Assembly: GCA_037127315.1 (NCBI GenBank)
Contig: JBBBDQ010001454.1
Coordinates: 424,501-488,500 of the forward strand
Reading direction: 5' to 3'
Source of the DNA: Ascarosepion bandense
Taxonomy: Eukaryota; Mollusca; Cephalopoda; Sepiida; Sepiidae
DNA: 64,000 nt
The position numbers and the translations under genes are program-made. Every line of letters begins with the position of its first letter. Within the stretch, counting starts at the first letter, position 1. Of the stretch, positions 20,565 to 31,134 are shown piece by piece. The notes beneath the pieces are model-generated. The model saw only the letters and a list, made by a program, of their open reading frames with translations. It ran no database searches and was not told where the DNA came from.

Positions 20565-20875
20565 ACACACACACACACACACACACACCATATATATATA
20601 TATGGTATTGTAAATAAGTATACATATGTGTATACACATAAGTACACACTTATATATAAATATTTATCAGGTGTTAATAGAACGGTAATGTAACAGTTAT
20701 TAAATACATATTAGTAAATATACATATTATGCTACATCTAAAGCATGACTCTGAGTTTCATGCTCTATGCATTAATGAGGTGCATATTATGAACTGACCA
20801 TTTCTAGGTTTAAATTTATATTTTTGAGACTAGTGTTGTTTAAGGATGTTATAGAATGATATGTATATTTATTAG

Positions 20876-20934
<59 letters not shown>

Positions 20935-20951
20935 GTATATATATATATATA
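20565..20951. repeat. (CA)n/(TA)n microsatellites
   Basis: (CA)n(TA)n at 20569-20603 and a long (TA)n at 20879-20951, interrupted by two TG steps. The sequence between them is AT-rich and unassigned. Confidence 0.9.
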
Positions 20952-20998
20952 GGCAGTAAATTTTTAAACATGTTTTGTTAAAAAATACCAATAAAGAA

Positions 20999-21570
20999 CA
21001 TTTATTAATTTTTTATTTAATTATTCTAATATTCTTGTATGTTTCCTTTTTGCTGGAGATGAGGAATGTAAAAATCTTCGATAATGTTTGACTTTCTAAG
21101 TGTTTTCAGTCATTTCGCTGGCTATTTTCAAGGATGTTATTTTTCCGCTGTTGTCATTTTATCTCATGTTTTGACTGTAATCTTATTTTTGTGTTTTTAA
21201 AAAGGAGCGTTCTTTAAAAGTTATCACGTAATGCAAATGAAATTATACTGTTTGAGTGTCTGTCTATTTTTTAAAACTTTTAAAACTCCATTTCCACTGT
21301 TAAATAGTCTAAGGTTGATGGTAGGAGAAAATTGTTTGATATATAGTGCCTTTCTTATAGCGATATACCTTTTGATATTGTGATTTAAATTGTATTTGTG
21401 TATTTTTAACCAATTTTTTTTAGGGTTCTTGTAAATTATGGGTTAATAAATATTACACTGTTGTTACTTAGGTGGCATGTAAGGTGTCGACTCAAAGAAG
21501 TGGTAGTATGGCCAACATAGGTAATTGATTTATGACAAATACAGTCTTCTACAGCTTTATATATATATTA
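20999..21570 (-). mobile_element. Penelope-like element relic with 3' module (family C, copy 2)
   Basis: On the minus strand a GIY-YIG coding remnant (21436-21558) is followed about 140 bp downstream by the family C 3' module, also found at 4340 and 47575. The module contains CCTTGAAAATAGCCAGCGAA, then ATGACTGAAAACACTTAGAA, and later CTCATCTCCAGCAAAAAGG and AATTAAATAAAAAATTAAT. Penelope-like elements encode RT followed by GIY-YIG, so coding and 3' module appear in the expected order. The RT portion is gone. Confidence 0.65.
21436..21558 (-). pseudogene. Penelope GIY-YIG endonuclease fragment
   Basis: A 40-codon minus-strand frame without Met: it contains DCICHKSITYVGHTTTSLSR and continues HLTCHLSNNSV before a stop. 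The YVGHTTTSLSRHLTCHL segment is the YIG strand and the following helix with its arginine, as in Penelope-like elements and in the relic at 51247. The GIY strand upstream is not preserved. Too short to be functional. Confidence 0.65.
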
Positions 21571-21641
21571 ACCAGTCTTCTTCAGTGTTATATATGTATA
21601 TCATATATTAATGAAAATATTGGTTAATGCATATATATTTA

Positions 21642-21688
<47 letters not shown>

Positions 21689-22749
21689 GCATTAACTAAT
21701 ATTTTATGTGTATAGAGACCTGACAAACACATTTGAAAGTGACAGTAGTCATGTAGAAAACTTTGTTGCAAAACATGCTTAAAAATGTCATGTTGATGCA
21801 CAGCTTCACCTGGATGGAGAGAAACAGAAAACTGATCACCTGAAGGTGTGTTGATGTGTAATGATTATAAAATGCTTTCACTTATGATTATCATTTTATT
21901 CTTTTTATAATGAGGGAATTTTGATCCTCATAAATTGATAATTTTAGTATCATCATCAGTCATTGGTTAACTTCTGCAGACTAAAGCCCTTCAAAATGAC
22001 CCTAAATATGCTGTTTTTTTTTTTACCTTGCCTTACTAGCAAATATTTCTAGTTCCTCCCACCATCTATTTGTTTTTTCTTTTTTACCTTTTTATGTTTG
22101 CCCCAATCTTTTATGCCCCCCCCCCATTATTGTTTCCTATGTTTTCTGTCCCATCTGTTTTGATTATTATATTTAATTTCCTCTATCTCTTATGTTGGTC
22201 TATTCTCTGATCCATGTTGGCCACTTTTTGTCTCTCTTTATTGGTCTTTCCATTGAGGTTTGTGTATTTTTCACTTTGTTATTGAAGGATTTTGCAAATT
22301 GCCATGCTTCACACCTGTACTTCATACTTGGCAATATACATTCATTATATGTCCTTTTATGTTTTAAGCATATTAGCAAAGTGTTTTTTCATTATTGCTC
22401 TCTTTTTATTAAATAGTTTCCACCTTGTCATTATATATAATTTTATTTCATTTCCATCATTTTTCTTTCATGTTATCACCTGTTCTGATTTACTTACTAT
22501 TTTTTTGTTATTTTCTTAATTGTAGTTGCCAATTTTCTCTTTGTATTTTGTTATTTTCTTTCATCCAACAAAGCTGCAATTTGTTTTAGAGTTCTACTGA
22601 ACTTTGGTGATGTTCTCTTTGTCTGTGTTACATATATTTTGGTGATATATGCATAACTCTTCAGCAACATTTGAGTTCTTTCGGTGACTGGCGTATGTAT
22701 ATGCTGCTTATATCTATATATAACACTAAAACGTCCCTTTGATTCCATG
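21571..22749. other. unassigned DNA with (TA)n and a C-run
   Basis: (TA)n at 21648-21684 and a C-run at 22117-22126. 22190-22500 is pyrimidine-rich with short open frames that show no motif. No element named. Confidence 0.5.
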
Positions 22750-22885
22750 TGCCTATGGCTTAGGAGTTAGCAACTGACTTCAAATCGGTTGATTTTCAAT
22801 CCCTGTCGAAGGCAAGTGGATGTCTATCCACACTAATGAGCTGTGATACAGCAAAATAGGCTTGTATGTGGATAACGGATATATA
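22750..22885 (+). mobile_element. tRNA-derived SINE, family G, copy 2
   Basis: Best-preserved head of the family: A-box-like TGGCTTAGGAGTTAG and B-box-like TTTTCAATCC. Next come GCAAGTGGATGTCTATCCAC and GAGCTGTGATACAGC, with the 3' end GGATAACGGATATATATA. Confidence 0.65.
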
Positions 22886-23283
22886 TAATCTAAATATATA
22901 TTGTTAAATATAACAGACAATGTTTATTATGTTTAATCATGAGCTGTTGTAAACATCATATTTTGGCTTTAATTTCTGATGGAAATAAAGACAGAAATTG
23001 TCCAACATTTAGATATTGTTTTATTATGCTGGTTTTTAGGTCATATGAACCATCTTCAGAGTGGTTGTAGGGATGAATATAAAGACATCCACCATCAAAG
23101 ATGATATTTTTTTTTGAGTTGACATAAAACATTACTATTGCTGAGAACCAGTGTAATAAAAAAAATATCCAAATGTTGTACAATTTTTGTCTTTATTTCC
23201 ACTAGAATTTAATGCCAAAATACAATGTTTAGAATTATATTTAACAGTATATGTTTAGATAATTATCTGCTGCCTCAATACAC
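22886..23283. mobile_element. foldback / Penelope-like element P (copy P3)
   Basis: Shorter, more diverged copy of the element at 35920. Left arm (22901-23040) and right arm (23150-23283) are inverted repeats sharing CATATTTTGGCTTTAATTTC, AATAAAGAC and TCCAACATTT. The right end keeps the terminal TTATCTGCTGCCTCAATAC, which matches the left end of P2. A minus-strand CTGAAGA-GGTTCA/TGACC stem lies at about 23040-23060. Confidence 0.65.
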
Positions 23284-23307
23284 ATATATATAAGGCAGGT
23301 ATCATCA

Positions 23308-23344
23308 GTTACAAACTACCTACCCAAGGTAGGCAGTTTGTAAC
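23308..23344. repeat. perfect-type hairpin
   Basis: GTTACAAACT pairs with AGTTTGTAAC and CCTACC with GGTAGG around a 3-nt loop: 16 pairs with one mismatch. It lies between foldback P3 and SINE S1. Function unknown. Confidence 0.75.
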
Positions 23345-23403
23345 CTTTATGAAGTAAATCTGAAAAAAAAAGGAAGATATTTTGCATTTTATGCATAGTA
23401 ATC

Positions 23404-23710
23404 AGTGCGTTGTGATGCAGTGGATATCGACTTGGAATGAGAATTCAGGGTGCTGAGTTCGAATTCCAGTTGAATTCCTTGAATTCACTTACGCACAAAT
23501 ATCCATGGGAAAGATATTAATCCGTCTCTTCCCTCAAGTTATGGGTTAAATACTAGGACAGATTAGGTTCTATAGCCTTGACTGGCAATCAGTCTACCGC
23601 AGAAAGCAATGGCAACCTACTGCGGGATAATCTTCTGCCCAGTCAGTTGTGACTCTTTCGAGACATGATCGCCCAAGAAGCGTGTATCACGTATGGCACT
23701 TAACTGACTG
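23404..23710 (+). mobile_element. tRNA-derived SINE, subfamily S, copy 1
   Basis: Near full length. Head GTGCGTTGTGATGCAGTGGA (A-box-like) and GAGTTCGAATTCC (B box). The central block is TTCACTTACGCACAAATA, GGGAAAGATATTAATCCGTC and AGTTATGGGTTAAATA. The body is CTATAGCCTTGACTGGC, CTACTGCGGGATAATCTTCT and GCCCAGTCAGT. The 3' end is GTATCACGTATGGCACTTAA, then CTGACTGA. The shared centre with different tails resembles the Ceph-SINE type described from cephalopods. Confidence 0.8.
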
Positions 23711-24023
23711 ATCAGAATAACCTTCATAATTTTGTTGGATTAGGTGCCTATTGGGCCACACAAGGAAAATCTAACCCCTGGTCTATTTTATTCAGGGTAA
23801 GCACTAGCTAGCTTGCCAACACATCTCTCATATATTATGAAAAAAAAATTGTCCTTTAGCATGTAATTGGGTTAAAGTGACATTTATGTTGGTGTAATTA
23901 CACATTTGTGATGACGATGTCAAAATATGATCTTCTTTGTTATTTGCAATATTGTTGTCATATATAATATGGCAGAGTATACAAAGAGTGTGTTACAGCT
24001 GGTTGAACATTGAGGGTCAATGT
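23711..24023. other. unassigned DNA
   Basis: No feature identified. Confidence 0.5.
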
Positions 24024-24430
24024 TTATGAAGTGGGTTTGGGTGGGTTGAATACTAAAGGGTTAAAAGTTGATGGGTGCATAAGATTAGTGCTTTGCTTGT
24101 CCCATTTGGTTGCTAGTTCGAAAAGCTTTCTTGGTGATCCAATTCTAGAATAGACTATATAGAGCTGGCTATTGGAAAAGTAAATTGAAGACAGATTGAG
24201 GCCATTGATATTGAAAGAATATCCTTGTGCTTTTTTAATGGTAAGTATCACTTGGAATTGAAAATATTTGAATTCTGTTGAAATTATACTGGTCTTGAGA
24301 ATTTTCATATCCACCATTTTGAATACTTAACTTAATGACAGGTAGAATCTGCTTGACATCCACTGCACAACTTTTGTGGGTCAAGATTTCTGAGAAGCAT
24401 GATGGACATCCCAATTTTTAGTCTAGGAAG
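24024..24430 (-). pseudogene. Helitron (PIF1-type) helicase C-terminal relic
   Basis: The 97-codon minus-strand frame 24024-24317 contains VILTIKKAQGYSFNINGL (residues about 23-40), corresponding to the helicase motif TINKAQGQSL, and SNSQLYIVYSRIGSPRKLFE, corresponding to FSHGQLYVALSRV. Upstream, beyond a frameshift, 24360-24425 encodes RLKIGMSIMLLRNLDPQKLC, the LKVGAxIMLLRNLDP box that precedes these motifs in Helitron helicases. PIF1-like helicases share some motifs, but the LLRNLDP box and the two Helitron derivatives nearby favour Helitron. Rep domain not found. Dead copy. Confidence 0.75.
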
Positions 24431-25973
24431 GGTTCAGAACTCTGTATATAGCTTGAAACTTTCTAGGAATCTGTGCTAACAGCCTTGAGTTTATTTAAGG
24501 TTAGCTTTGTATAGACTATTTTATAAGCTGATGTTTTCATGGCAAAAAAGTGATTAATGATGATCTTTGTTGTTTGTTCGTCATTGTGGCATTGATATAT
24601 AAGGCTTCAATACTGGTATAGATATATTGCTTTTAAGGTATATAGTTTTACATAGGAATTAATTTTTTTTTGTTTTTTTGAACAAGAATATTTTTTTTTC
24701 TGTCAGGAGTTCTGTGATGACATTGATCAATATAAATGATTTGAGGCATGTATCAGTCAAAGGGTAATAGATGTGGTTGGTTGGAAAAGACAATGGTTTT
24801 CTTTTTTTCTCTTTTTTTTGTTTTGTAACAGATGTAGAAGTTAAATAGCCTAGTATCCAGTCAGCATAATCAGATGCAATTATTCCAATATAAACTCTCT
24901 TTTTTTTAATTAAAAATTAAGTATGATTGTGAGAAGTGTTAAATGGTTTAGTTGCAGTTCATTAACTCTATCATAATAAAGAAATTAGTCATCAACCAAT
25001 AAAAACACTATTGTTTTGTTTTTCATTCATGAGAGAAGGGTGCTTACAAAATTTGTAGTAGCCTTATGTAAATAATGGAATTATCATTATCGTCAACTTT
25101 CATAATCATTCTCACAGAAGAGATGCCATTTTTCTCTTCAGTATTTTTTTATTTCCAAATTTGACTCCTTGGTGTTACAAGTTGGTTACCTTTGCCATAA
25201 TGGTAAGACATTAGTGGCAATTGTGTCTTTATTTAGGTAACATCCTAGTGGGAGGTATTATATGTATATATGTGTGTATGAATTGAGATCAAACATAGAT
25301 TAAAATCCAACAGAATGATAAAAACATGAAGCAACAATCATAAATCTAGCATATTTCGCTTTTATATAAGTTTGATCAGAAAATGAATTATGGAAGAGGA
25401 AGTTTGATTAATTGTTCTATGTTTGTTTTTCATTAGTCAGGTAGACCTTATTTTTTTGTTTTCTAATAAAGCTTGAATAAATTCAAAACATGTTAAATTT
25501 ACAAATATTTCCTATTTTTTCCTTATTTTATCATATATATATATATATATAAAACTGTAGATAACAGGATGAAGCATAAATTTAACATGTAATGTTTGTG
25601 TATATTTCTAATCATAGGTGTTCATGAAATCATACAAATCAAAATATCTAGAGAGAAATATGTATATTTCTATGTAAATATGTTAGCTATAAGCTTATAG
25701 ATGAGTATTTGATGGAATTAAAAATATAAGATAATTAAGAAAAGGTTTTAACTTAATATATTTTTGATGGTGATCTGTTGTCATGTCAAAGATTTTTTGC
25801 CAAATAATATCATTTTGCAGATGATGCTGGACCATCAGAGAAACATGTCATGATAAAAATAGGGGTGCAGAAAATTTCTACATTCAACTAAATGAGCAAA
25901 CATACTTTTTTGTGGGAGAAGTGGGTGAAGGAGTGTCTTGGCTTAACTGAGAACTTTTCTGCACCCTATTTCT
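24431..25973. other. unassigned AT-rich DNA, possibly older Helitron interior
   Basis: No further motif of the helicase or Rep could be read. (TA)n at 25534-25550. Confidence 0.45.
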
Positions 25974-25984
25974 CTCTCTCTCTT

Positions 25985-26025
<41 letters not shown>
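25974..26025. repeat. (TC)n(TA)n(CA)n microsatellite
   Basis: Compound dinucleotide tract directly preceding a MITE. Confidence 0.9.
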
Positions 26026-26026
<1 letters not shown>

Positions 26027-26142
26027 GGGTGATTGAAAAATAACTACCTATTTTATATACGATGGAATCTATCACCTATAATTTTTTACAAAACTGGAGA
26101 GTACATCATACATAAAATAGGGAGTTACTTTTCAATCACCTT
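26026..26142. mobile_element. 117-bp MITE (mariner-type ends)
   Basis: Terminal inverted repeats of about 39 bp: AGGGTGATTGAAAAATAACT at the left, and AAGGTGATTGAAAAGTAACT read from the right, followed by CCCTATTTTAT. The interior is only about 40 bp. AGGGTG...AAGTAACT ends resemble those of mariner-related MITEs. The flank is microsatellite on one side and repeat B on the other; no clear TA duplication. Confidence 0.75.
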
Positions 26143-26143
26143 A

Positions 26144-26292
26144 TAATAAATGAATGGTCACTCAATACAAGGCCCAAGTGCTATTCAAGGTAGAGTTACC
26201 TATTTCATAAAATTTGACAAAATAACTTCAGAATTTTTAATGGCTGTGGTATGATGAGACGTATTCTGTTTTTATGATTTTTAAAAAAAATA
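26144..26292 (+). repeat. dispersed repeat B, copy 1
   Basis: About 90% identical by eye to 27462-27606 over 145 bp: ATGAATGGTCACTCAATACA, AGTGCTATTCAAGGTAGAG, TTTCATAAAATTTGACAAAA and CAGAATTTTTAATGGCTGTG. The AAGGTAGAG core is shared with repeat A. No coding. Confidence 0.75.
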
Positions 26293-26419
26293 TATAATCT
26301 CATCAGTGTTTCTATAACTCCTTAGAGCACCACAGTCCTGCAGTTGCAATAGAAGAGGTGTATCTTAGGCAAGATAGTCTGATGGAGCCCAAACCTCTAC
26401 AGTCTGATTTTGAATTCAG

Positions 26420-26632
26420 TTTTTCCTTTCCCTAGACCACTTGCCACCCAAGGCTACAGAACTCAGTCTGTGTTACTATTTACCCATAGCTGGGGGAAAG
26501 ACAAGATGGATTCATTGGGTTCATACCTTTCTTACAGGTATTAGCACGTAAGTGAATGTAATGAATTTGAATGGAATTTGAACTCTGCTCTCTAATTTCT
26601 CAATCCAAGTCCATTACTCCTCTTAGCCATAT
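26420..26632 (-). mobile_element. tRNA-derived SINE, subfamily S, decayed
   Basis: Minus-strand copy. + strand words in order: CACCCAAGGCTACAGAACTC, TTTACCCATAGCTGGGGG, GGATTCATTGGGTTCATACC, GCACGTAAGTGAATG and TGGAATTTGAACTC. These are the complements of the S body, centre and B box. Confidence 0.7.
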
Positions 26633-26641
26633 CTATATATA

Positions 26642-26697
<56 letters not shown>

Positions 26698-26698
26698 T
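26633..26698. repeat. (TA)n(CA)n microsatellite
   Basis: Long TA tract followed by CA units, adjacent to the SINE 5' end. Confidence 0.9.
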
Positions 26699-27101
26699 GC
26701 ATATACACACATATCCATGTATTCATTTGTATCTTGAATAGATTCCTCTATCATTTTGATTTAGACAGAAATGTACTTTTTTTTATGTCAGCTGATGGCT
26801 AGTATATTTCAATTCTGAAACCTTATCTCTTGTGACAAGTGTTTATTTGGAATCCTGAGCATAAAGATATACTCACACACAAGTACCAACTCTCTTAATC
26901 CTGATGAAATTACAAGAAGACATTTGGAATTTCTGCAGCTTACATGCCAACCATCGATGTCACTGGTGATCTCTTAATTTAGTGAAAGCTTATCATATTT
27001 TGCTTAGATTTTATCCTAGCATTGTCTTCTAAGATTGTACTGATATGAAGCATAAGCAGCTGCCCATGTTAATTGAAGACAACATTGAATTGTTATATGA
27101 T

Positions 27102-27140
<39 letters not shown>

Positions 27141-27461
27141 TGTGCATTTGGACTGCAATCCTTTTTCATACAAGTTCCATTAAAAACAATGCTACAATGT
27201 GGTGACCATGTTTGAGAAATAAAACATTTCTATAACTCTAGATAAATACATAAAAAAATCCATACATTCAGTTAAAAGTAAAAATAAAATCCTTCTTGAT
27301 AATGGTTAACAGTATGACCCAAAGCACTGTGAGATAAAGAACATTTGTACAATTTCTACATAATTTATGTCCAGAAAAGAAGAAAATTAGAAGAACATAA
27401 GAAAAATTAATTAAAAAAACTTAACTGCTATACCTTTTGAGTTGTTTTTAATGAAATATGT
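26699..27461. other. unassigned DNA with (TA)n
   Basis: (TA)n at 27105-27137. No recognised element. Confidence 0.5.
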
Positions 27462-27606
27462 ATAATATATAAATGAATGGTCACCCAATACGAGGCCCAA
27501 GTGCTATTCAAGGTAGAGAGTTAGCCATTTCATAAAATTTGATAAAATGACCTCAGAATTTTTAATGGCTGTGGCTTGATTAGAAGTATTCGGTTTTTAT
27601 TAATCT
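27462..27606 (+). repeat. dispersed repeat B, copy 2
   Basis: Second copy of 26144-26292 in the same orientation, 1.3 kb away: ATGGTCACCCAATACGAGGC, CAAGTGCTATTCAAGGTAGA and TTTTTAATGGCTGTGGCTTG. Confidence 0.75.
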
Positions 27607-27719
27607 TTTTTCATCTGCCAAAATCTATGTGTATTGATGCTGCTGCATTTTATTAAACAAAATTTTTAATGAAATTATGAAAACTTTAGTAAAGAGAAAG
27701 GAAAAGACAATAAAAGAAT

Positions 27720-27935
27720 GAATTTCACAAAGACAGAAGATGGTGATTGATGTTGCATTTAAATTTTTGAAGATTGTAGTTGACAGGAAAACAAGAAGCC
27801 GGAAGAGAGTTCCACGGGCGACATGTGCAAGAGAAGAAACTATTAGAATAGAACTTACATCTAGCAATTTCAGCAGTAAAATAGTTTGACTTGGTTGCCA
27901 ATTTAGTGCAATATTGGTAAATATATCTGTTAATA
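27720..27935 (-). mobile_element. J-family LINE tail, decayed
   Basis: Minus-strand frame reads KLATKSNYFTAEIARCKFYS, then FSCTCRPWNSLPASCFPV, NYNLQKFKCNINHHLLSL: the C-terminus of the J-family RT protein. The 3' UTR downstream is too diverged to place its end. Confidence 0.75.
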
Positions 27936-28000
27936 TGAGATGTCTGTGTTTTTTTTTTCAATTTTTGCATAATTTAGATGAGAATCTATTTCACCTTACA

Positions 28001-28008
28001 TATATATA

Positions 28009-28070
<62 letters not shown>
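28001..28070. repeat. (TG)n(TA)n microsatellite
   Basis: Short TG tract then about 25 TA units. It forms the 3' tail of the minus-strand SINE at 28071. Confidence 0.95.
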
Positions 28071-28074
<4 letters not shown>

Positions 28075-28200
28075 CTAAGCTCCGCTTAGATGTGGCACAA
28101 GGCCGAAAGCATGGGATACCCAGTGAGAATCGAACTCACTACTCAGTTGTAACAGCTTCTAGCGAGACAAGCTTGTTAACCATTACACCACGTCGGGTGC

Positions 28201-28202
<2 letters not shown>
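28071..28202 (-). mobile_element. tRNA-derived SINE with intact Pol III boxes and (TA)n tail
   Basis: Minus strand begins GGGCACCCGACG. A box TGGTGTAATGGTTAAC (28175-28190) is followed by an anticodon-arm-like AGCTT/AAGCT stem. The T arm is perfect: GTGAG TTCGATT CTCAC (28123-28139), and the acceptor-like GGTATCCCA closes with GGGCACC at 6 of 7 pairs. Beyond the tRNA part is a 40-nt tail with GGCCTTGTGCCAC and a terminal perfect hairpin CTAAGC/GCTTAG (28075-28089), then (TA)n. The anticodon loop is enlarged, so it is not a functional tRNA. Best-preserved Pol III promoter in the window. Confidence 0.8.
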
Positions 28203-28241
<39 letters not shown>

Positions 28242-28250
28242 CACACACGC
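28203..28250. repeat. (TA)n(CA)n microsatellite
   Basis: TA tract on the 5' side of the SINE, so the element sits between two TA tracts. Confidence 0.95.
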
Positions 28251-28267
28251 GCAGTCTTTACGCTTGC

Positions 28268-28600
28268 AGTTATGTAGGTATAATGTCATCATCACTAGTG
28301 ATCACTCTAAACATGATTGGAATCACTATTAGACTCATCCAACTCCTTCTGAATCCTCTGCATTGTCCTCAGATTGACATTCAAACACTCTGAAATGGTC
28401 ATGTTGGGGCTTCCAGTGCTAATTCCAAGTAGCATGCTGTTTCTGAATTTCTGGTGGAGTAAATCACATCATGGTACTCTTTTTCTCACAGATGGTGTCC
28501 AACTGACTCTACTATGCTTAGCACTTGATAAAATAAAACAAACAATACATATGCACTATATTAAAGTATAATATGGCAACAATTTACCAATCACACACAC
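28268..28600 (-). pseudogene. mariner-like transposase N-terminal relic
   Basis: Minus strand near 28320-28380 encodes VNLRTMQRIQKELDESNSDS, like the helix-turn-helix region (VNxRTVQRIRKELDES) of mariner-type transposases. The outer sequence TATGGCAACAATTTACC (about 28572-28588) is also found at the end of the mariner relic at 40195-41290, suggesting a shared terminus. No catalytic region remains. Confidence 0.65.
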
Positions 28601-28623
28601 ACAATATATATATGTCATCCACA

Positions 28624-28664
<41 letters not shown>
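28601..28664. repeat. (CA)n and (TA)n microsatellites
   Basis: Short CA tract at 28593-28604 and (TA)n at about 28626-28663. Confidence 0.9.
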
Positions 28665-28666
<2 letters not shown>

Positions 28667-29524
28667 GTAGATGATATAAATCATCAATGAATTTGGTTTC
28701 CTTAGACCTTAGTCAGTTACAGAATGCAAACAAACTAAAAGTTGATGAATGCTAACTCTGTATAGTTAATAAAGAAAAATAGAAACCTCGTCTGTAAAAT
28801 GGTAAGAACTAGAGTGAATTTTCCGTGTAAGTTTTCATTTCTGCTGAAAGCAATTTCTGACTGAAATATTCTCTGAATGTAAATCATTGAAGTATGCAAG
28901 TTGTAAAAAGAAAAAGGAATTGCATTTTTTTTTGCTTTGTAATATCATATAAAAAATAAATCATAAAAAGACCCATTTATACATTATCTTCTTAAAAAAA
29001 AAAATGTGTATAGTCTTGGAGAAGGTATGCTTTTTAAAATAGAGTTAACTTCTTTTTGAATAACATGTAAATCCTGTGCTTTAAATATTGACTAATATTT
29101 ACAGTAAAGAGTTGGTTATAATTTTTTCTGTTTGGCCTACTCACTGCTTTTAAAAATGAAGTATACTTATGATTTTAGTGTTTATTTAATCTGTCACTCT
29201 TTGATTTTCTTCCTTATAAGGTTTCAGTAAAGAGACACTCATCTTTGAGTTTTAATCTGTATCCAGTGAGATTTTGCTGATTTCTTAGTCATCCTATATA
29301 GGTTTCTTATTGTTAATCCAGTTGTTTTTTTAATTATGTTCTACTTATAATCTCAAGATAATTTCACATTTTGTGATTTCAAATTTTGTCAGTTGTTACA
29401 AATTTATGTATTTATTGTTTACTGGACTTCACACTTCTCCACTTTCTTTTGAATGAGAGTAGAGGTTTATTTCTTGTTTCATGTTTGATCAGCTTTCAGA
29501 TAAGTTCTAAAGTTATCTCATTGT
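28665..29524. other. unassigned AT-rich DNA
   Basis: No element recognised. Confidence 0.55.
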
Positions 29525-29592
29525 CTTTCACTCCCAGCAACCCCTTGTGTCAGTGGCATTATCACTTTCTTGGAGTAAAATGATACAAAAAA
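29525..29592 (+). mobile_element. possible J-family LINE 3' terminus
   Basis: CAACCCCTTGTGTCAGTGGC, then CTTGGAGTAAAATGATACAAAA, read like the end of other J copies (CCCCTTGCACCAGTGGC and GGGTGAAATGATT). Upstream coding is not readable. Weak. Confidence 0.45.
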
Positions 29593-29794
29593 TAATACTC
29601 TTTCCTTATTTCATCATGATGTTAGATTAATCATGTTTGCTATGCATTTCAAGTTATGGACTCAAATATTAATGGACTGGAATGTAGTATTTTCATTGAT
29701 GACTAGAGATTTTTTGCTTAAATTATTAGTGATAAGATTACAGGTTTAATAAAAACTATTAAAAACATTTAAACTACTGGACTATTATGTGATA

Positions 29795-30215
29795 TGTCTT
29801 CCTATATGGCAGCAAATGCTAGACAATTCCTCAAAGATGAAGGAGAGACTTGAAGCAACAGTAATGTGGTTCTACAGAAGAATGCTAAGGATACCATGGA
29901 CTGAACATGTGAGCAACAACAAAGTTTTTGGAGGGGATGCAAGCAGATAGGAAACTTAAGCTTAGTATCAGGAAGAGACAGCTGAGGTTTCTGGGACATG
30001 TAATGAGGAAGAAGTGTTGTGAGAATCTGATACTCACAGGCCAGAGGGAAAGAGAGACAGGGGAAAGCAGCATGAGGCATACCTAATGGGCATGAGCAGG
30101 TAGATGTTGGAGTGGGGTTTGGGAGAGATAGCAAGAGGAAAAGCGTTAAGAGCGACAAGGGATAAGGCAAGTAGAAGTCCATGACTGCTTACCATGGCAC
30201 ATTAAGAAGAAGCAG
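29795..30215 (+). mobile_element. RTE-type LINE C-terminal tail
   Basis: + strand reads KMKERLEATVMWFYRRMLRI, PWTEHVSNNKVF, then after a frameshift KLKLSIRKRQLRFLGHVMRK, ENLILTGQRERET. Further on are remnants of the final RATRD and AYHGT-type segment, ending in AAGAAGAAGCAGC. This WFYRRMLRIPW...GHxMRK order is characteristic of the C-terminus of RTE-like endonuclease/RT proteins. Broken and 5'-truncated. The long antisense frame here is a shadow. Confidence 0.75.
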
Positions 30216-31134
30216 CTTATTGTTTATTCTTTTAATGATTGAGACTCTGTTCTTCTGCCACCAACCTGGCATATTCATGCTTATGTATTTCATCAACTAG
30301 AAAAACTTTATTTGCTATTTCTGGACCCTCTGTTAATGGCATAATGGGACAAAAGCAGCATTTGAAAATCCTTCTCATCAGGTTGCCAGCCTACATAATT
30401 TGTTATAAATTAGATAAATAATTAGAAACATCTATGATCTTGTTGAAGATAAGTAGAATGTTTAAGTGTTCTTTTGTGGTGTACATTAAATGCCTGGTAA
30501 GAAAAATCTAAAAATTTTGTCCTTAGTTGTTATGCTCTTCAGATCATTGGAATCTTTTGGGAGAGAGAAACACAAATGCAATATGTTGTAATTCTGTGCA
30601 ACATTTTTAGCAGACAATGATTACTTGTCAAAGTTGAAAACTGCGACAAGAACTCTGAAATGGTTTGTTTACTTGGATTTTATTATTTGCTACAAATTAA
30701 TGAGTCAGATTGAATCTTGAAATGAGAATTTCAAGTAGGCAAATAATTTGCTTATTTTGATTAAATTTTTTTTTTTTTTGCTTGAAACTACTCAGTTATT
30801 TAATGATTACAATTGTTTGCAATAATGTAGTATTTGTTAAGGAATGAATACATATATACATATTGACACCCTGAGATAAAAATATATGCATTCATGTGTG
30901 TGTGCATTTATAATTGGGGAGACAGGTAAGACTACCCAGTAAGGTAGTTTGTCTAAGTGAAGGAAAACCTCTGTTGTCTTGTGGCTTTATCCATTCATGA
31001 GAAAAGGTGTTGAAAATCAGTACCATGAAAAAAATCCTGAGTCTCCGAGGCTGTTTGTGACAGACTTTAGCAATATCCTAGCAACTCTAGCAATAGCATT
31101 GGAATCATGTGTATTGGCATTTAACTTTCCAGTG
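30216..31134. other. unassigned AT-rich DNA
   Basis: T-run at 30768-30779. No element recognised. Confidence 0.55.

Noticed and set aside
22192..22519. possible LINE coding on the minus strand
   Set aside because: Some words resemble retroelement tails but no ordered motif could be established.
28071..28202. functional tRNA gene
   Set aside because: Good T arm and A/B boxes, but oversized anticodon loop, acceptor mismatch and a SINE-type tail.
29802..30182. 126-codon minus-strand frame
   Set aside because: Antisense to the RTE-type LINE tail, whose + strand translation is meaningful.
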